A stretch of 64,000 nucleotides of DNA from Rubellimicrobium roseum (GTDB lineage Bacteria; Pseudomonadota; Alphaproteobacteria; Rhodobacterales; Rhodobacteraceae): the NCBI RefSeq assembly GCF_006152145.1, contig NZ_VDFV01000002.1, positions 1 to 64,000 of the forward strand, read 5' to 3'. Below, piece by piece: positions 19,970 to 28,602 of this stretch (position 1 is its first letter; each line of letters begins with the position of its first letter). The notes beneath the pieces are model-generated. The model was not told the origin of the DNA. It searched no databases and was given only the letters and a program-made list of their open reading frames with translations. Made by a program: the position numbers and the translations under genes.

Positions 19970-20563
19970 TCAAAGGGCCCGCCGTGCTCGCAGAGCTGCA
20001 CCGATGGTGCCTTCGTCGAGGTAGTCGAGTTCGCCACCGACCGGAACGCCCTGTGCAAGCGTCGTGACCTGCACCCCGGCGAGCCGATCCGCGATGTAAT
20101 GGGCCGTCGTCTGGCCATCGACCGTGGCCCCGAGCGCAAGGATCACCTCGGAGACGCGCTCATCTTCCACGCGCCGGACGAGGTGCGGAATGCGCAGTTC
20201 GTCCGGCCCGATCGAGTCGAGCGCCGACAGCGTGCCGCCTAGGACGTGATAGCACCCCCGGAAGGCCCCGGTCCGCTCCATGGCCCAGAGATCCTCGACG
20301 TCCTCGACCACGCAGATCTGGCCGTTGCGGCGCCGATCGTCCTCGCAGATGGCGCAAAGGTCGTGCTGGCCGATGTTGCCGCAGTTCACGCATTCCCGTG
20401 CCGTCGTCCCGACTTCGCGCATGGCGTCAGCAAGAGGGAGCAGGAGCGTCCCCCGCCTCTTGACGAGGTGCAGCACCGCGCGACGCGCCGACCGGGGCCC
20501 AAGGCCCGGAAGACGCGCCATCAGCGCGATGAGGCTCTCGATGTCGGCAGGGGCGTCGGCCAT
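19970..20563 (-). CDS. recR: Recombination mediator protein RecR
   Basis: RecFOR-pathway protein that helps load RecA on single-stranded gaps. It is 197 residues, the usual size. The N-terminal helix-hairpin-helix is in [22 protein letters not shown] four-Cys zinc finger follows ([16 protein letters not shown], residues ~58-73), then a Toprim domain beginning [17 protein letters not shown] with the [17 protein letters not shown] block. Its ATG overlaps the ebfC stop by one base (TGATG), giving the conserved dnaX-ebfC-recR order. Confidence 0.96.
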   Translation of the reverse strand: MADAPADIESLIALMARLPGLGPRSARRAVLHLVKRRGTLLLPLADAMREVGTTARECVNCGNIGQHDLCAICEDDRRRNGQICVVEDVEDLWAMERTGAFRGCYHVLGGTLSALDSIGPDELRIPHLVRRVEDERVSEVILALGATVDGQTTAHYIADRLAGVQVTTLAQGVPVGGELDYLDEGTIGAALRARRAL

Positions 20564-20913
20564 CAGAAAGGCATCTTCATGCCCGGCGGCAAGCCCAACT
20601 CCTCGGAAATCCGCTGCATCTCCTGGTTGACGCGGTCCGCCGCCCGCGCCTGCGCGTCCTTGATCGCGGCCAGGATGAGGTCCTCGACCATCTCGCGGTC
20701 CTCCGCGCGGAAGATCGAAGGATCGATGGACAGGGACTTGAGGTCGCCCTTCGCAGTAGCCGTGACCGTCACGAGGCCCGCGCCAGCCTGCCCATCGACA
20801 GTGATGGTGTCGAGCGACGCCTGCATCTCTGCCATCTTGCCCTGCATCTCCTGGGCGGCCTTCATCATCTTGGCCATGTCGCCCAGGCCTCCGAGGCCCA
20901 ATCCCTTCAGCAT
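20563..20913 (-). CDS. ebfC: YbaB/EbfC family nucleoid-associated protein
   Basis: Small DNA-binding protein of 116 residues that coats DNA as a dimer and is almost always found between dnaX and recR, as here. The sequence shows the Met/Gln-rich helix [19 protein letters not shown] and the core [21 protein letters not shown]. The C-terminal helix is [19 protein letters not shown], ending in [12 protein letters not shown]. It overlaps recR by one base and follows dnaX after 60 bp. Confidence 0.95.
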   Translation of the reverse strand: MLKGLGLGGLGDMAKMMKAAQEMQGKMAEMQASLDTITVDGQAGAGLVTVTATAKGDLKSLSIDPSIFRAEDREMVEDLILAAIKDAQARAADRVNQEMQRISEELGLPPGMKMPF

Positions 20914-20973
20914 CGCGCGCCCTTTCGATTGAATGAGGTGGAGATATTCACGAGGTGCATGACGGGCAAGGCC

Positions 20974-22713
20974 TCACTCCTCGAAGGGATCCCACTCGTC
21001 AGGGACTTCGGGCAGGGCCTCGGCTTCGGCCGCCTGCAACTTCTCCTCGCGCGACTGGACCCGAAGCCTGGCGCCCGGAAAGGCTTTGAGCGCCGCCTGC
21101 ACGAAGGGATGCGCCATGGCCTCGGCCTCGAGCGCATTGGCGTGGGCCGCCTGAGCCTCGCGGATTGAGGGCTGGCCGCCCTCGCTGACCACCGAGACGC
21201 CCCAGCGGGTGCCTGTCCATTGCTGGAGCTTCTGCCCGAGGCGCTGCGCCAAGTCAGGAGCCGCCATGGATGCCGGCTCGAACTCGATCCGGCCGGGCTG
21301 GTACCGCGCCAAACGCACGCCGGTCTCGACCTCCATCAAAAGGCCGATATCGCGCTGATCGCGGACGAGCTGCACGACGTCCTCGAATCGTGCGAAGCGG
21401 TCGAGCGGGTGAGGATGGCCGGCGGGCATTGCCGCGAGCCCGCCCGCTCGCGCCAAGCCGTGCACGGCTCGCGAGGCTTGCGGGACGGGTGCGCGCGGAG
21501 CCGGCCCAGGCACGCCCTGCCCCATCGCGGGCGCTCCTCGCGCGCCCTGCAGCTGGCGAACAAGCTCCTCGGGACTGGGCAGGTCAGCTACGTGGGTCAG
21601 GCGAATTATCGCCATTTCGACGGCCATCATGGCATTGGGAGCGACGGCGACCTCTTCCAATGCCTTGAGCAGCATCTGCCAGAACCGCGCCAGCACCCGC
21701 ATGGGGATCGCGGACGCCATGGCCTGCCCACGCGCGCGCTCGTCGGGCGAAAGTGTCGGATCATCGGCGGCCGTCGGAGACACCTTCAGGACCGAAATCC
21801 AATGCGCGATCTCGGCGAGGTCGCGAAGGACCATCACCGGATCGGCGCCGTCGGCGTATTGGGCACCCAGTTCCTCCAGCGCCGCAGCCGCTTCGCCTTT
21901 CAGAATGAAGTCAAAGAGGTCGAGCACCCGCCCACGGTCGGCGAGGCCCAGCATGGCGCGGACCTGCTCGGCCGTGGCGGGGCCGCCACCGGCGATGGCC
22001 TGATCGAGGAGAGAGGTGGCATCGCGGGCCGAGCCCTCGGCCGCGCGGGCGATGAGCGCCAGTGCGCCGTCCTCGATCCCGGCCCCTTCGGCGGTCGCAA
22101 TGCGGCGCAGGAGACCCATCATCACCTCGGGCTCGATGCGACGGAGATCGAAGCGCTGGCAGCGCGACAGCACCGTGACCGGAACCTTGCGGATTTCGGT
22201 GGTGGCGAAGATGAACTTCACGTGCTCGGGCGGCTCCTCCAGCGTCTTCAACAGCGCGTTGAAGGCGTTGGTGGACAGCATGTGCACTTCGTCGATGATG
22301 TAGACCTTGTAGCGCGCCTCTGCCGCCCGGTAACGGACGGAGTCGATGATCTCGCGGATGTCGCCCACGCCCGTGCGGGAAGCCGCGTCCATCTCCAGCA
22401 CGTCGACGTGGCGGCCTTCGCTGATCGCGCGGCAATGGACGCAGACCCCGCAGGGTTCGGTCGTGGGACTACCTTGCCCGTCCGGACCGATGCAGTTCAG
22501 GCCCTTGGCGATGATGCGCGCCGTGGTGGTCTTCCCGGTACCCCGGATGCCGGTCAGGATGAAGGCCTGAGCGATCCGTCCCGCCTTGAAGGCATTGCGC
22601 AACGTGCGGACCATCGCCTCCTGTCCCACGAGGTCGGCGAAGGTTTCGGGCCGGTACTTGCGCGCGAGGACCCGATACGAGGTGGACGCGTCGAGAGGCA
22701 TGTCGTCGGGCAC
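20974..22713 (-). CDS. dnaX: DNA polymerase III subunit gamma/tau
   Basis: Clamp-loader ATPase of the replicative polymerase. It is 579 residues from GTG 22713; ATG 22701 (MPLDASTSYRVLARKYRP) is an equally reasonable start. Walker A is GIRGTGKTT (~residues 55-63). The four-Cys zinc module is visible as NCIG and CGVCVHC, and Walker B is YIIDEVHMLS. The sensor-1 segment ATTEIRKVPVTVLSRCQRFDLRR is followed by domain III and a tau-like tail. I see no obvious A-rich slippage site for a gamma product, so full-length tau may be the only form. Confidence 0.96.
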   Translation of the reverse strand: MPDDMPLDASTSYRVLARKYRPETFADLVGQEAMVRTLRNAFKAGRIAQAFILTGIRGTGKTTTARIIAKGLNCIGPDGQGSPTTEPCGVCVHCRAISEGRHVDVLEMDAASRTGVGDIREIIDSVRYRAAEARYKVYIIDEVHMLSTNAFNALLKTLEEPPEHVKFIFATTEIRKVPVTVLSRCQRFDLRRIEPEVMMGLLRRIATAEGAGIEDGALALIARAAEGSARDATSLLDQAIAGGGPATAEQVRAMLGLADRGRVLDLFDFILKGEAAAALEELGAQYADGADPVMVLRDLAEIAHWISVLKVSPTAADDPTLSPDERARGQAMASAIPMRVLARFWQMLLKALEEVAVAPNAMMAVEMAIIRLTHVADLPSPEELVRQLQGARGAPAMGQGVPGPAPRAPVPQASRAVHGLARAGGLAAMPAGHPHPLDRFARFEDVVQLVRDQRDIGLLMEVETGVRLARYQPGRIEFEPASMAAPDLAQRLGQKLQQWTGTRWGVSVVSEGGQPSIREAQAAHANALEAEAMAHPFVQAALKAFPGARLRVQSREEKLQAAEAEALPEVPDEWDPFEE

Positions 22714-22771
22714 GAAGGGGGCTCCGGGAAGGGATGCCCCAACCTAGGGCCCCCGGCTCCGGCGTTCAACG

Positions 22772-23848
22772 TCACTTAGGCCGCGGTTCCTCCAGGTCGC
22801 CGTCGGTCACGGGGAGCCGGTCCGCGCGCCACAGATCGACAGCGTTCAGGAGCGTGCGAGCGGCGTTGCGCGTCTCCTCCTGCATGGCACTGTCCTTGTC
22901 GAGCGCGTCGTGGCTCGTGGCGTAGGGCCCCATGTAGCCGATGTAGCGGTCCACCTCGGCCATGCCGCCGGCTGGGCGCAGGCTCATGAAGGTGAGCCAG
23001 TCCGACAGGGCCCGGCGAACGCCCGAGGCCCCCTCCACGTCGCCATGCACGACCACCGCGAACAGCCGGTCCTCCAAATGACGCGGATAGGGCCAGCCCT
23101 TCAGCTCCAGCCTCTTGGCCTCGGCGGCGTGCTTGCCATGGGTCGCGGTCGGATCGGGGTTGCCGCCGTCGGCGCAGACCATGCGGTCCATCATGAGCTT
23201 GAGCGGCGAGGAGGCCATGTACCAGTGGACGGGGGTCACGATCATGATCCCGTGCGCCTCGACCCACATGGGGTAGATCTCGTTCATCCAGTCCTGGGTC
23301 TGGCCCAGGCTGTAGTTCGGGTAGCAGGAACAGGGCCAGTGGCAGAGCGCGGCGGCGGTGGAGAAGCAGGCCTTGCAGGGGTGGATGTGCCGCCCGTACT
23401 CGGAGGCGAGGCGCGACAGGTCCAGCACTTCCACCTCGGCCCCGCCGTCCAGCAGCACCCCGCGGGCGAGCTCCACGAGGCGCCAGGTCTTGGACATCTC
23501 GCCGGGGCAGGTGTGCTCGCTCCGCGTGGAGGCGTTGACGAGCAGGATGCGCGCGGGCCGCGATCGGTCCTCGTGCCGCGCCTGGGCCTTGTCCACGGCG
23601 GCCCTGGCGGCGATCCAGTCCACCGCGAGGTCGTAATCCGGGTCAGCGTAGCCCGGCCCCGCCTTGCGAGTGTGCGGGGCCTTGTTCCCCGCCGAATACT
23701 CGGCCCAAGCCGCCGCTGCCATGCGGTCGAGCTCGGGCTGCAAGGCATCGAAGGCATGGCCCATGAACTGGGACCTGAACCGCGCCTCAAAGGCGGCGCG
23801 GTCGAGCTGGGGACTGGGCATCCCCTCGCGGGGCTTGGGTTCGAACAT
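22772..23848 (-). CDS. Flavodoxin-fold NAD(P)H-dependent oxidoreductase
   Basis: A 358-residue protein with a central NADPH-dependent FMN reductase/flavodoxin domain (ARILLVNASTRSEHTCPGEMSKT, ~residue 100). The second strand block is GIMIVTPVHWYMASSPLKLMMDRM, the usual FMN phosphate/isoalloxazine region. It is unusually Cys-rich between them (CKACFST and CHWPCSC), as in FMN reductases related to iron-sulphur flavoproteins. The ~95-residue N-terminal extension is helical and unassigned. ATG 23848 is used. The stop of the upstream rsgA gene lies 56 bp from it on the same strand. Confidence 0.8.
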   Translation of the reverse strand: MFEPKPREGMPSPQLDRAAFEARFRSQFMGHAFDALQPELDRMAAAAWAEYSAGNKAPHTRKAGPGYADPDYDLAVDWIAARAAVDKAQARHEDRSRPARILLVNASTRSEHTCPGEMSKTWRLVELARGVLLDGGAEVEVLDLSRLASEYGRHIHPCKACFSTAAALCHWPCSCYPNYSLGQTQDWMNEIYPMWVEAHGIMIVTPVHWYMASSPLKLMMDRMVCADGGNPDPTATHGKHAAEAKRLELKGWPYPRHLEDRLFAVVVHGDVEGASGVRRALSDWLTFMSLRPAGGMAEVDRYIGYMGPYATSHDALDKDSAMQEETRNAARTLLNAVDLWRADRLPVTDGDLEEPRPK

Positions 23849-23904
23849 GGAAAGCTCCGCTCTCGGCACGCGGTCACAAGCCGGAAGCGGAGCGAAGGGT
23901 TCCC

Positions 23905-24936
23905 TCAGTCCTCCTCGGGTCCCCGCCGCTTCCATCTGGAGCGGGCCGAGCCGTTCAAGGTGGCCTTGGCCCAAGCGCGGCTGCGGGCGTGCTTCTCGTG
24001 GAGCGACTCGGTGTGGAGCCGGTCCTCGCGCTCCAGCTTGCGATAGCGCTCAAGCCGGTTGGCATCGAGTTCGCCCGCAGCGATGGCGGCTTGGACGGCA
24101 CAGCCGGGCTCGGCCTCGTGCGCGCAGTCGCGGAAGCGGCAGCCGGCCCCAAGCTCCTCGATATCCGCGAAGACGGCCGAGATGCCCTCGGCCGCCTCCA
24201 GCATCCCCAGCTCGCGCATGCCGGGCGTGTCGATCAGGCAGCCCCCCGCAAGCGTGAGGCGCAGGGAACGCGCGGTGGTCGTGTGCCGCCCCCGGGCGTC
24301 GTCCTCACGAATGGCCTGCGTCGCGGCCTCCACCCCGGTCAGGGCATTCTGGATCGTGGTCTTGCCCACGCCCGACGAGCCCACAAGAGCCAAGGTCCGA
24401 CCCGACCCGCACCACGGGTGAAGGCGCGCAACCTCCTCCGGGTCCGTGGCATTGAGCGTGATGGCCGTGACGAGCGGCGACAGGCGTCGCGCCTCGCGCA
24501 GATAGCCTTCGGGGTCTTCGGCCTGATCGGCCTTGGTCAGGATCACGAGGGGAGGAGACCCAGCCGTCATGGCGACGGCCAGATAGCGTTCGAGCCGCGC
24601 GGGCGAAAAGTCGGCGTTGCAGGACGTGACGATGCCCAGCGTGTCGACATTTGCAACGATGAGTTGCTTCTCGGCCCCCTCGCCTGCGCCCTTGCGGGCG
24701 ATCTCGGTAAGCGGGTCGAGACGGCGGAAGGCGCGCTCGCCGTCGTGAAGCAGCCAGTCACCGACGGCGAAGCGCCCGGTGCCTTCGGGCGCCTGCAGGC
24801 GGAGAGAGCCAGGCAGAACGGTCAAGTGGCTGCGCTGCACCTCGGCCACGCGGGCCGGCGACAGGGACTCGGCCGCGTCAATCTGGCGGGCAAAGTGAGA
24901 AGTCCAGCCCAGGCTGGACAGATCGGTCTCGATCAA
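23905..24936 (-). CDS. rsgA: Ribosome small subunit-dependent GTPase RsgA
   Basis: Circularly permuted GTPase that checks late 30S subunit assembly. It is 343 residues, close to the E. coli length (350). Motif order confirms the permutation: G4 (LTKAD, ~133) precedes G1 (GSSGVGKTT, ~188) and G3 (DTPGMRE, ~240). The C-terminal zinc knuckle is CRFRDCAHEAEPGC. The start appears to be TTG 24936, since no in-frame ATG or GTG precedes LSSLGWTSHFARQ; weak initiation may keep levels low. The SRP RNA gene lies about 145 bp upstream on the same strand. Confidence 0.93.
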   Translation of the reverse strand: MIETDLSSLGWTSHFARQIDAAESLSPARVAEVQRSHLTVLPGSLRLQAPEGTGRFAVGDWLLHDGERAFRRLDPLTEIARKGAGEGAEKQLIVANVDTLGIVTSCNADFSPARLERYLAVAMTAGSPPLVILTKADQAEDPEGYLREARRLSPLVTAITLNATDPEEVARLHPWCGSGRTLALVGSSGVGKTTIQNALTGVEAATQAIREDDARGRHTTTARSLRLTLAGGCLIDTPGMRELGMLEAAEGISAVFADIEELGAGCRFRDCAHEAEPGCAVQAAIAAGELDANRLERYRKLEREDRLHTESLHEKHARSRAWAKATLNGSARSRWKRRGPEED

Positions 24937-25079
24937 GGTGGATGTCCCATGACGAAGGAATATGACCTTGCGCCGGGCGCAAGGTGGCTTCGCATCGGGC
25001 CGCGGTCGCCCTTAACGGCGACCGGCCCGGAGGGCGACGGCAATCTCCATCGACAGCCTCCCTCGGCAGGGTTCATCGG

Positions 25080-25181
25080 GTGAGAGGCTGGACACGACCC
25101 AAGCGGGGCTCGTTGCGGCTGCTTCCTTCCGGACCTGACCGGGTTGGCGAGGCGCCTGCCCGCGCCAACCTCTCGGGGCCG
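25080..25181 (-). ncRNA. ffs: Signal recognition particle RNA (4.5S, small bacterial type)
   Basis: The minus strand carries the SRP core GGTCAGGTCCGGAAGGAAGC (within 25117-25140), which includes the universal GGAAGGAAGC Ffh-binding asymmetric loop and the GGTCAGGTCC stem. Flanking arms pair as a long hairpin: GAGAGGTTGG near the 5' end (about 25166-25175) with CCAGCCTCTC at the 3' end (25082-25091). Length is ~100 nt, normal for bacteria without the Alu domain. Exact ends are estimated from the pairing. The RNA works with Ffh and FtsY in co-translational targeting of membrane proteins. Confidence 0.93.
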
Positions 25182-25210
25182 CATATAGGACCGCTAGCCA
25201 CACGACGCAA
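25182..25210 (-). promoter_or_regulatory. Promoter of ffs
   Basis: On the minus strand, TTGCGT (25210-25205) and TATATG (25187-25182) are spaced by exactly 17 bp, a few bases upstream of the deduced SRP RNA 5' end. Hexamers, spacing and placement all fit a housekeeping sigma-70 promoter. Confidence 0.7.
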
Positions 25211-25694
25211 GGTCGAGGCGCGGGTCCGGACTGACGGATCACAGGCTGCTATTGAACCGGCAAGTCGACCAAGCATCACATAGGTCTGCGCAAGGCACCC
25301 CGTCTCCGCCGGTGTGACCTGTGCGTGCAGGCCAACTTCTGACGAACGAGGAGTGCCATCGTTGCTCTCCCGAATATCGTCACCCGCCTGAATTTGGTCC
25401 GGTCCTCTACCTGAACTCGCGCGCGCAGATCGGTCAGCGAATCGGGGGCGCCGAACGGGCATGAGCCGACACCCTGCCAAAGGCTTGCCGACGGAACATG
25501 GAGCGAAGCTGCCGCCGGACAGGCAGGCGCGAATTTCCGAACAGCCGCACAGTGTCGTGGAGCCAGCTCCTCTTCGTCAGGCATCGACGCTCCGTAGTGT
25601 TCCTAGAAACGAGGCCGTCGGAAACGGTTCAGGTCCTGATCCACTTGGTCGTCTAGGTCACGCTGCGGCGTCGACTCCAAACGCCCGCAGGTCA
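25211..25694. other. Gene-poor stretch between ffs and the small membrane protein gene
   Basis: About 480 bp with no ORF I can support. The longest frames lack codon bias and family resemblance, GC is lower than in the flanks, and no tRNA cloverleaf or repeat was seen. It may be decayed sequence. Confidence 0.5.
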
Positions 25695-25886
25695 TCAGTG
25701 CGACAGGGCCATCCAAGTGGACACGGCTCCGAATCCCGGGACGAGACCGGACAGGAAGACGCCCCAAAGCCAGCCGTTCACGGCCCAGTAGACGATGCCG
25801 AAATAGGCGGAACTCACCGATGCCAGCGCCAGCAGCATGCTGAGGACGACACGGGTCTGTTCGGCGAGCCAGTCGCTCTTCCACAT
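25695..25886 (-). CDS. Small two-helix membrane protein
   Basis: A 63-residue hypothetical protein starting MWKSDWLAEQTRVV at ATG 25886, preceded by GGGAGG at good spacing. Two hydrophobic segments, LSMLLALASVSSAYFGIVYW (~15-34) and GWLWGVFLSGLVPGFGAVS (~38-56), fill most of the protein. No family is recognised. It sits alone in a gene-poor region between ffs and lrp, so it may be a recent or orphan gene; its codon use is less extreme than that of the core genes. Confidence 0.55.
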   Translation of the reverse strand: MWKSDWLAEQTRVVLSMLLALASVSSAYFGIVYWAVNGWLWGVFLSGLVPGFGAVSTWMALSH

Positions 25887-26124
25887 GAAAGCCTCCCAAG
25901 CGGTGGTGGCGCCAAGACGAGCCCAAGCCGGACGGGCCTGCGATATCAGTTGTGCGGCAGACCTGAGCGGCAGCGCGGCGCGTCATGGCGTCCCTTGCTG
26001 GCCAGCACATATGCTGTCGCTGCGAAGGCCCATAAACTTTGGGTGTATCGGTCTTAAGGCAAAGGCCTAGGGCGCCGTCCGGCTGCCCTGCTATCCGGTA
26101 CCTGGACCCGATCGCGGTTCGGCC

Positions 26125-26583
26125 TCAGACGGGCAGCGCCGTAGTCTGCCGGACGGTGCGTAGCGCGAAGCTGGACTGGATGCCCTGCACGCCGGGAATG
26201 GTTGCGAGGCTTCGGCGGTGAATCCGGGCGAAATCTTCCGTATCGATGGCAGCCACCTTGAGCAGGTAGTCGGCCGACCCGGACATCAGATGGCATTCCA
26301 GCACCTCGGGGATGCGGGCCACGGCCTTCTCGAAGGAGTCGAGCACCTCGTCGGCCTGACCGGCCAGTGTGATCTCCACGAACACGGTGGTGGTACGTCC
26401 CAACTTGCGGGGATCGAGCAGAGCCACATAACCCTTGATGTAGCCGTCCTCCTCCAGACGCTGCACCCGCCGGTGGCTGGCTGAGGGCGACAGGCCAACG
26501 CGCTCGGAAAGTTCTTGGTTCGACAGCCGCCCTTGCTTCTGGAGCGTCTCAAGGATGCGGCGGTCGATGGCGTCGAGCGGCAT
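26125..26583 (-). CDS. Lrp/AsnC family transcriptional regulator of ald
   Basis: A 152-residue regulator starting MPLDAIDRRILETLQKQGRLS. The AsnC helix-turn-helix is NQELSERVGLSPSASHRRVQRLEEDGYI (positions ~22-49). The C-terminal RAM ligand domain includes VFVEITLAGQADEV and LMSGSADYLLKVAAID. It is divergent from ald with 131 bp between the starts, the arrangement in which an Lrp-type activator (AldR-like) turns on alanine dehydrogenase in response to L-alanine. That role is inferred from context. Confidence 0.92.
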   Translation of the reverse strand: MPLDAIDRRILETLQKQGRLSNQELSERVGLSPSASHRRVQRLEEDGYIKGYVALLDPRKLGRTTTVFVEITLAGQADEVLDSFEKAVARIPEVLECHLMSGSADYLLKVAAIDTEDFARIHRRSLATIPGVQGIQSSFALRTVRQTTALPV

Positions 26584-26714
26584 GGCGCAAGAATCTCCGG
26601 CAACAGTTGTGTTGTACCGCAGTTTCTGCGTCACCGTATCCTTTGGCAAGGCAACCTTGCCACCCTCTTGTGAAGCCCAGGGACAAGGATCCTTACAAAA
26701 GAAGGAGGTCATCT
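26584..26714. promoter_or_regulatory. Divergent lrp-ald control region with palindromes
   Basis: The 131-bp gap contains the perfect inverted repeat TGGCAAGG-CAA-CCTTGCCA (26644-26662, 19 bp) and a 10-bp palindrome AAGGATCCTT (26685-26694) close to the ald ribosome site GAAGGAGG. These are candidate sites for the divergent Lrp/AsnC regulator. No promoter hexamers are assigned. Confidence 0.5.
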
Positions 26715-27833
26715 ATGCGCATCGGCTGCCCGAAGGAGATCAAGCCCCAGGAGTTCCGGGTGGGGCTCACCCCCCATGCTGCGCGAGAGGCTATCGCACA
26801 TGGCCACGAGGTGATGATGGAGATCGGCGCAGGCTTGGGCGCTGGGTTCACGGACGCGGACTACGCGGCGGTAGGCGCGCAACTGGTCGACAGCGCGGAG
26901 GACATCTTTGCGGCCGCCGACCTGATCGTGAAGGTCAAGGAGCCCCAGGCCATCGAGCGCCAGCGCCTGCGCGAGGGGCAGGTGCTCTTCACCTATCTCC
27001 ACCTTGCCCCGGACCCGGAGCAGGCGCGCGACCTGATGTCGTCGGGCGCGACCTGCATCGCCTACGAGACTGTGACGGACGCGCAGGGCGGCCTGCCGCT
27101 TCTGGCGCCCATGTCCGAGGTGGCCGGCAAGCTGGCGCCCCAGGTCGGCGCCTGGACGCTGCAGAAAGCCAATGGCGGGCGGGGCGTGCTGCTGGGCGGG
27201 ATCCCGGGCGTGGCGCCGGGCAAGGTGGTGGTGATCGGCGGCGGCGTGGTCGGCATGCAGGCCGCGCGCGTGGCGGCCGGCATGGGCGCCGAGGTGCTGG
27301 TGCTCGACCGCTCGCTGCCGCGCCTGCGCCATCTTGACGAGGTCTTCGGGCGCGACTTCCGCACCGCCCATGCGAGCGCCGGCATCATCGCCGAAGCGGT
27401 GGCCGAGGCCGACCTCGTGATCGGGGCGGTGCTGGTCCCCGGGGCGGCCGCCCCCAAGCTCGTCACCCGTGACCAGCTCTCGACCATGAAACGCGGGGCG
27501 GCGATCGTGGACGTGGCCATCGACCAGGGCGGCTGCTTCGAGACCTCGCGGGCCACTACCCACGAAGATCCCATCTATGAGGTGGATGGCGTTATGCACT
27601 ACTGCGTGGCCAACATGCCGGGGGCTGTCGCGCGCACATCCATCCTGGGCCTCGGAAACGCCACCCTGCCCTTCCTTCTCGCGCTGGCGGACAAGGGGTG
27701 GAAGGACGCGCTCGCGGCCGATCCGCATCTGCGCAACGGTCTCAATGTGCATGCCGGCCGGATCACGCATCCCGCCGTCGCGGCCGCACTGGGCGAAGGG
27801 CTGCTGCCGGCCACGGAGGTCCTTGCGGCCTGA
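26715..27833 (+). CDS. ald: Alanine dehydrogenase
   Basis: NAD-dependent enzyme interconverting L-alanine and pyruvate plus ammonia. ATG 26715 follows a near-perfect GAAGGAGG site and gives 372 residues, typical of the family. The N-terminal signature is GCPKEIKPQEFRVGLTP. The catalytic Lys lies in LIVKVKEPQ and the His in TYLHLAPD. The Rossmann loop is VIGGGVVGMQAARVA (~residues 173-187), and MKRGAAIVDVAIDQGG is the second pyridine-nucleotide block. A divergent Lrp regulator and a T-tailed hairpin downstream frame it as a single-gene unit. Confidence 0.97.
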   Translation: MRIGCPKEIKPQEFRVGLTPHAAREAIAHGHEVMMEIGAGLGAGFTDADYAAVGAQLVDSAEDIFAAADLIVKVKEPQAIERQRLREGQVLFTYLHLAPDPEQARDLMSSGATCIAYETVTDAQGGLPLLAPMSEVAGKLAPQVGAWTLQKANGGRGVLLGGIPGVAPGKVVVIGGGVVGMQAARVAAGMGAEVLVLDRSLPRLRHLDEVFGRDFRTAHASAGIIAEAVAEADLVIGAVLVPGAAAPKLVTRDQLSTMKRGAAIVDVAIDQGGCFETSRATTHEDPIYEVDGVMHYCVANMPGAVARTSILGLGNATLPFLLALADKGWKDALAADPHLRNGLNVHAGRITHPAVAAALGEGLLPATEVLAA

Positions 27834-27853
27834 CGCCGGGCGAGGGCTGGCGC

Positions 27854-27940
27854 GCCGTCCCTTGGGAGGGACGGCAGAACCCATGAGAACGAGGCAGATC
27901 GGCATGGCAGACTCCGGCGCGACTTGCCGCAAGTCTGCCA
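27854..27940 (+). other. Serial inverted repeats downstream of ald
   Basis: A 9-bp stem GCCGTCCCT/AGGGACGGC occupies 27854-27875. Further on, TGGCAGACT (27905-27913) is perfectly repeated in inverted form as AGTCTGCCA (27932-27940). The right arm also takes part in a second hairpin, GACTTGC/GCAAGTC (27921-27935), so the two pairings exclude each other. No gene is seen here. Confidence 0.5.
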
Positions 27941-27964
27941 GCCGAGGGTAAATGAAACCTTAGG

Positions 27965-27988
27965 CCACCGTGCGGTGGGAGTTTTCTT
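27965..27988 (+). terminator. Rho-independent terminator for ald
   Basis: CCACCG (27965-27970) and CGGTGG (27973-27978) form a short GC-rich hairpin followed by GGAGTTTTCTT, a T-rich tail on the plus strand. It lies between convergent ald and mscL. Confidence 0.6.
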
Positions 27989-28026
27989 GCGCCACATGTG
28001 GCCGGGCCACAGGGCGGCTGATTGGC

Positions 28027-28482
28027 TCATTCGGCTGGTGTGGTGGCGCCCCGGTCACGGGCCAGCAGATCGCGAATTTGCATCAGCAGTTCCTCCTGGG
28101 TGGGGCCCTGGGGCGCGGAGGGCACGACCTCGCCCTTGCGCACAGCCGCATCCTTGATTCGATTCACGGCCTTGACCAGCAGGAAGACCACGAAGGCGAC
28201 GATCAGGAACTCGATGACCGCCGTCAGGAAGGCTCCATAGGCGAAGACCGCCGCGCCGCTGTCCTTCGCGGTCTGCAGGCCTGCGCCCTCGGGCACGGCG
28301 CCGGACATCACCCAGTAAAGATTCGTGAAGTCGATCCCGCCGATGACGAGGCCTAGGATCGGGTTCACGATATCCGCCACAAGGCTGTTGACGATCGCGG
28401 TGAAGGCAGCCCCGATGATGATCCCCACGGCCAGGTCCATCACGTTGCCCTTGGCGATGAAATCGCGGAATTCTCGTATCAT
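28027..28482 (-). CDS. mscL: Large-conductance mechanosensitive channel MscL
   Basis: Homopentameric inner-membrane channel that opens on hypo-osmotic shock. It is 151 residues from ATG 28482. The N-terminal amphipathic helix and TM1 read EFRDFIAKGNVMDLAVGIIIG, with the family pore segment AVGIIIGAAFTAIVNSLV. The periplasmic loop includes DFTNLYWVMSG. TM2 is FLTAVIEFLIVAFVVFLLVK, and the C-terminal bundle is charged, ending QEELLMQIRDLLARD. It is convergent with ald and divergent from the GST gene. Confidence 0.95.
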   Translation of the reverse strand: MIREFRDFIAKGNVMDLAVGIIIGAAFTAIVNSLVADIVNPILGLVIGGIDFTNLYWVMSGAVPEGAGLQTAKDSGAAVFAYGAFLTAVIEFLIVAFVVFLLVKAVNRIKDAAVRKGEVVPSAPQGPTQEELLMQIRDLLARDRGATTPAE

Positions 28483-28602
28483 GGTGCACCTCGCTTGAAC
28501 CGGGGCGAATGTGCAGGGCCGCTGTTCGCTTTTCCACAGTTTTCGGCCCGTTGGCCCGACGCTAGGTCCGTCGCGCGAGGATGACCCCAATGGAGCGCGC
28601 TC

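Noticed and set aside
20974-22713. Possible programmed frameshift for a short gamma form in dnaX
   Set aside because: No A-rich slippery heptamer with a following stem is visible in the gene.
25603-26010. 135-codon minus-strand ORF overlapping the 63-residue membrane gene
   Set aside because: The smaller frame has a proper ribosome site and two clean hydrophobic helices; the longer one is basic and featureless.
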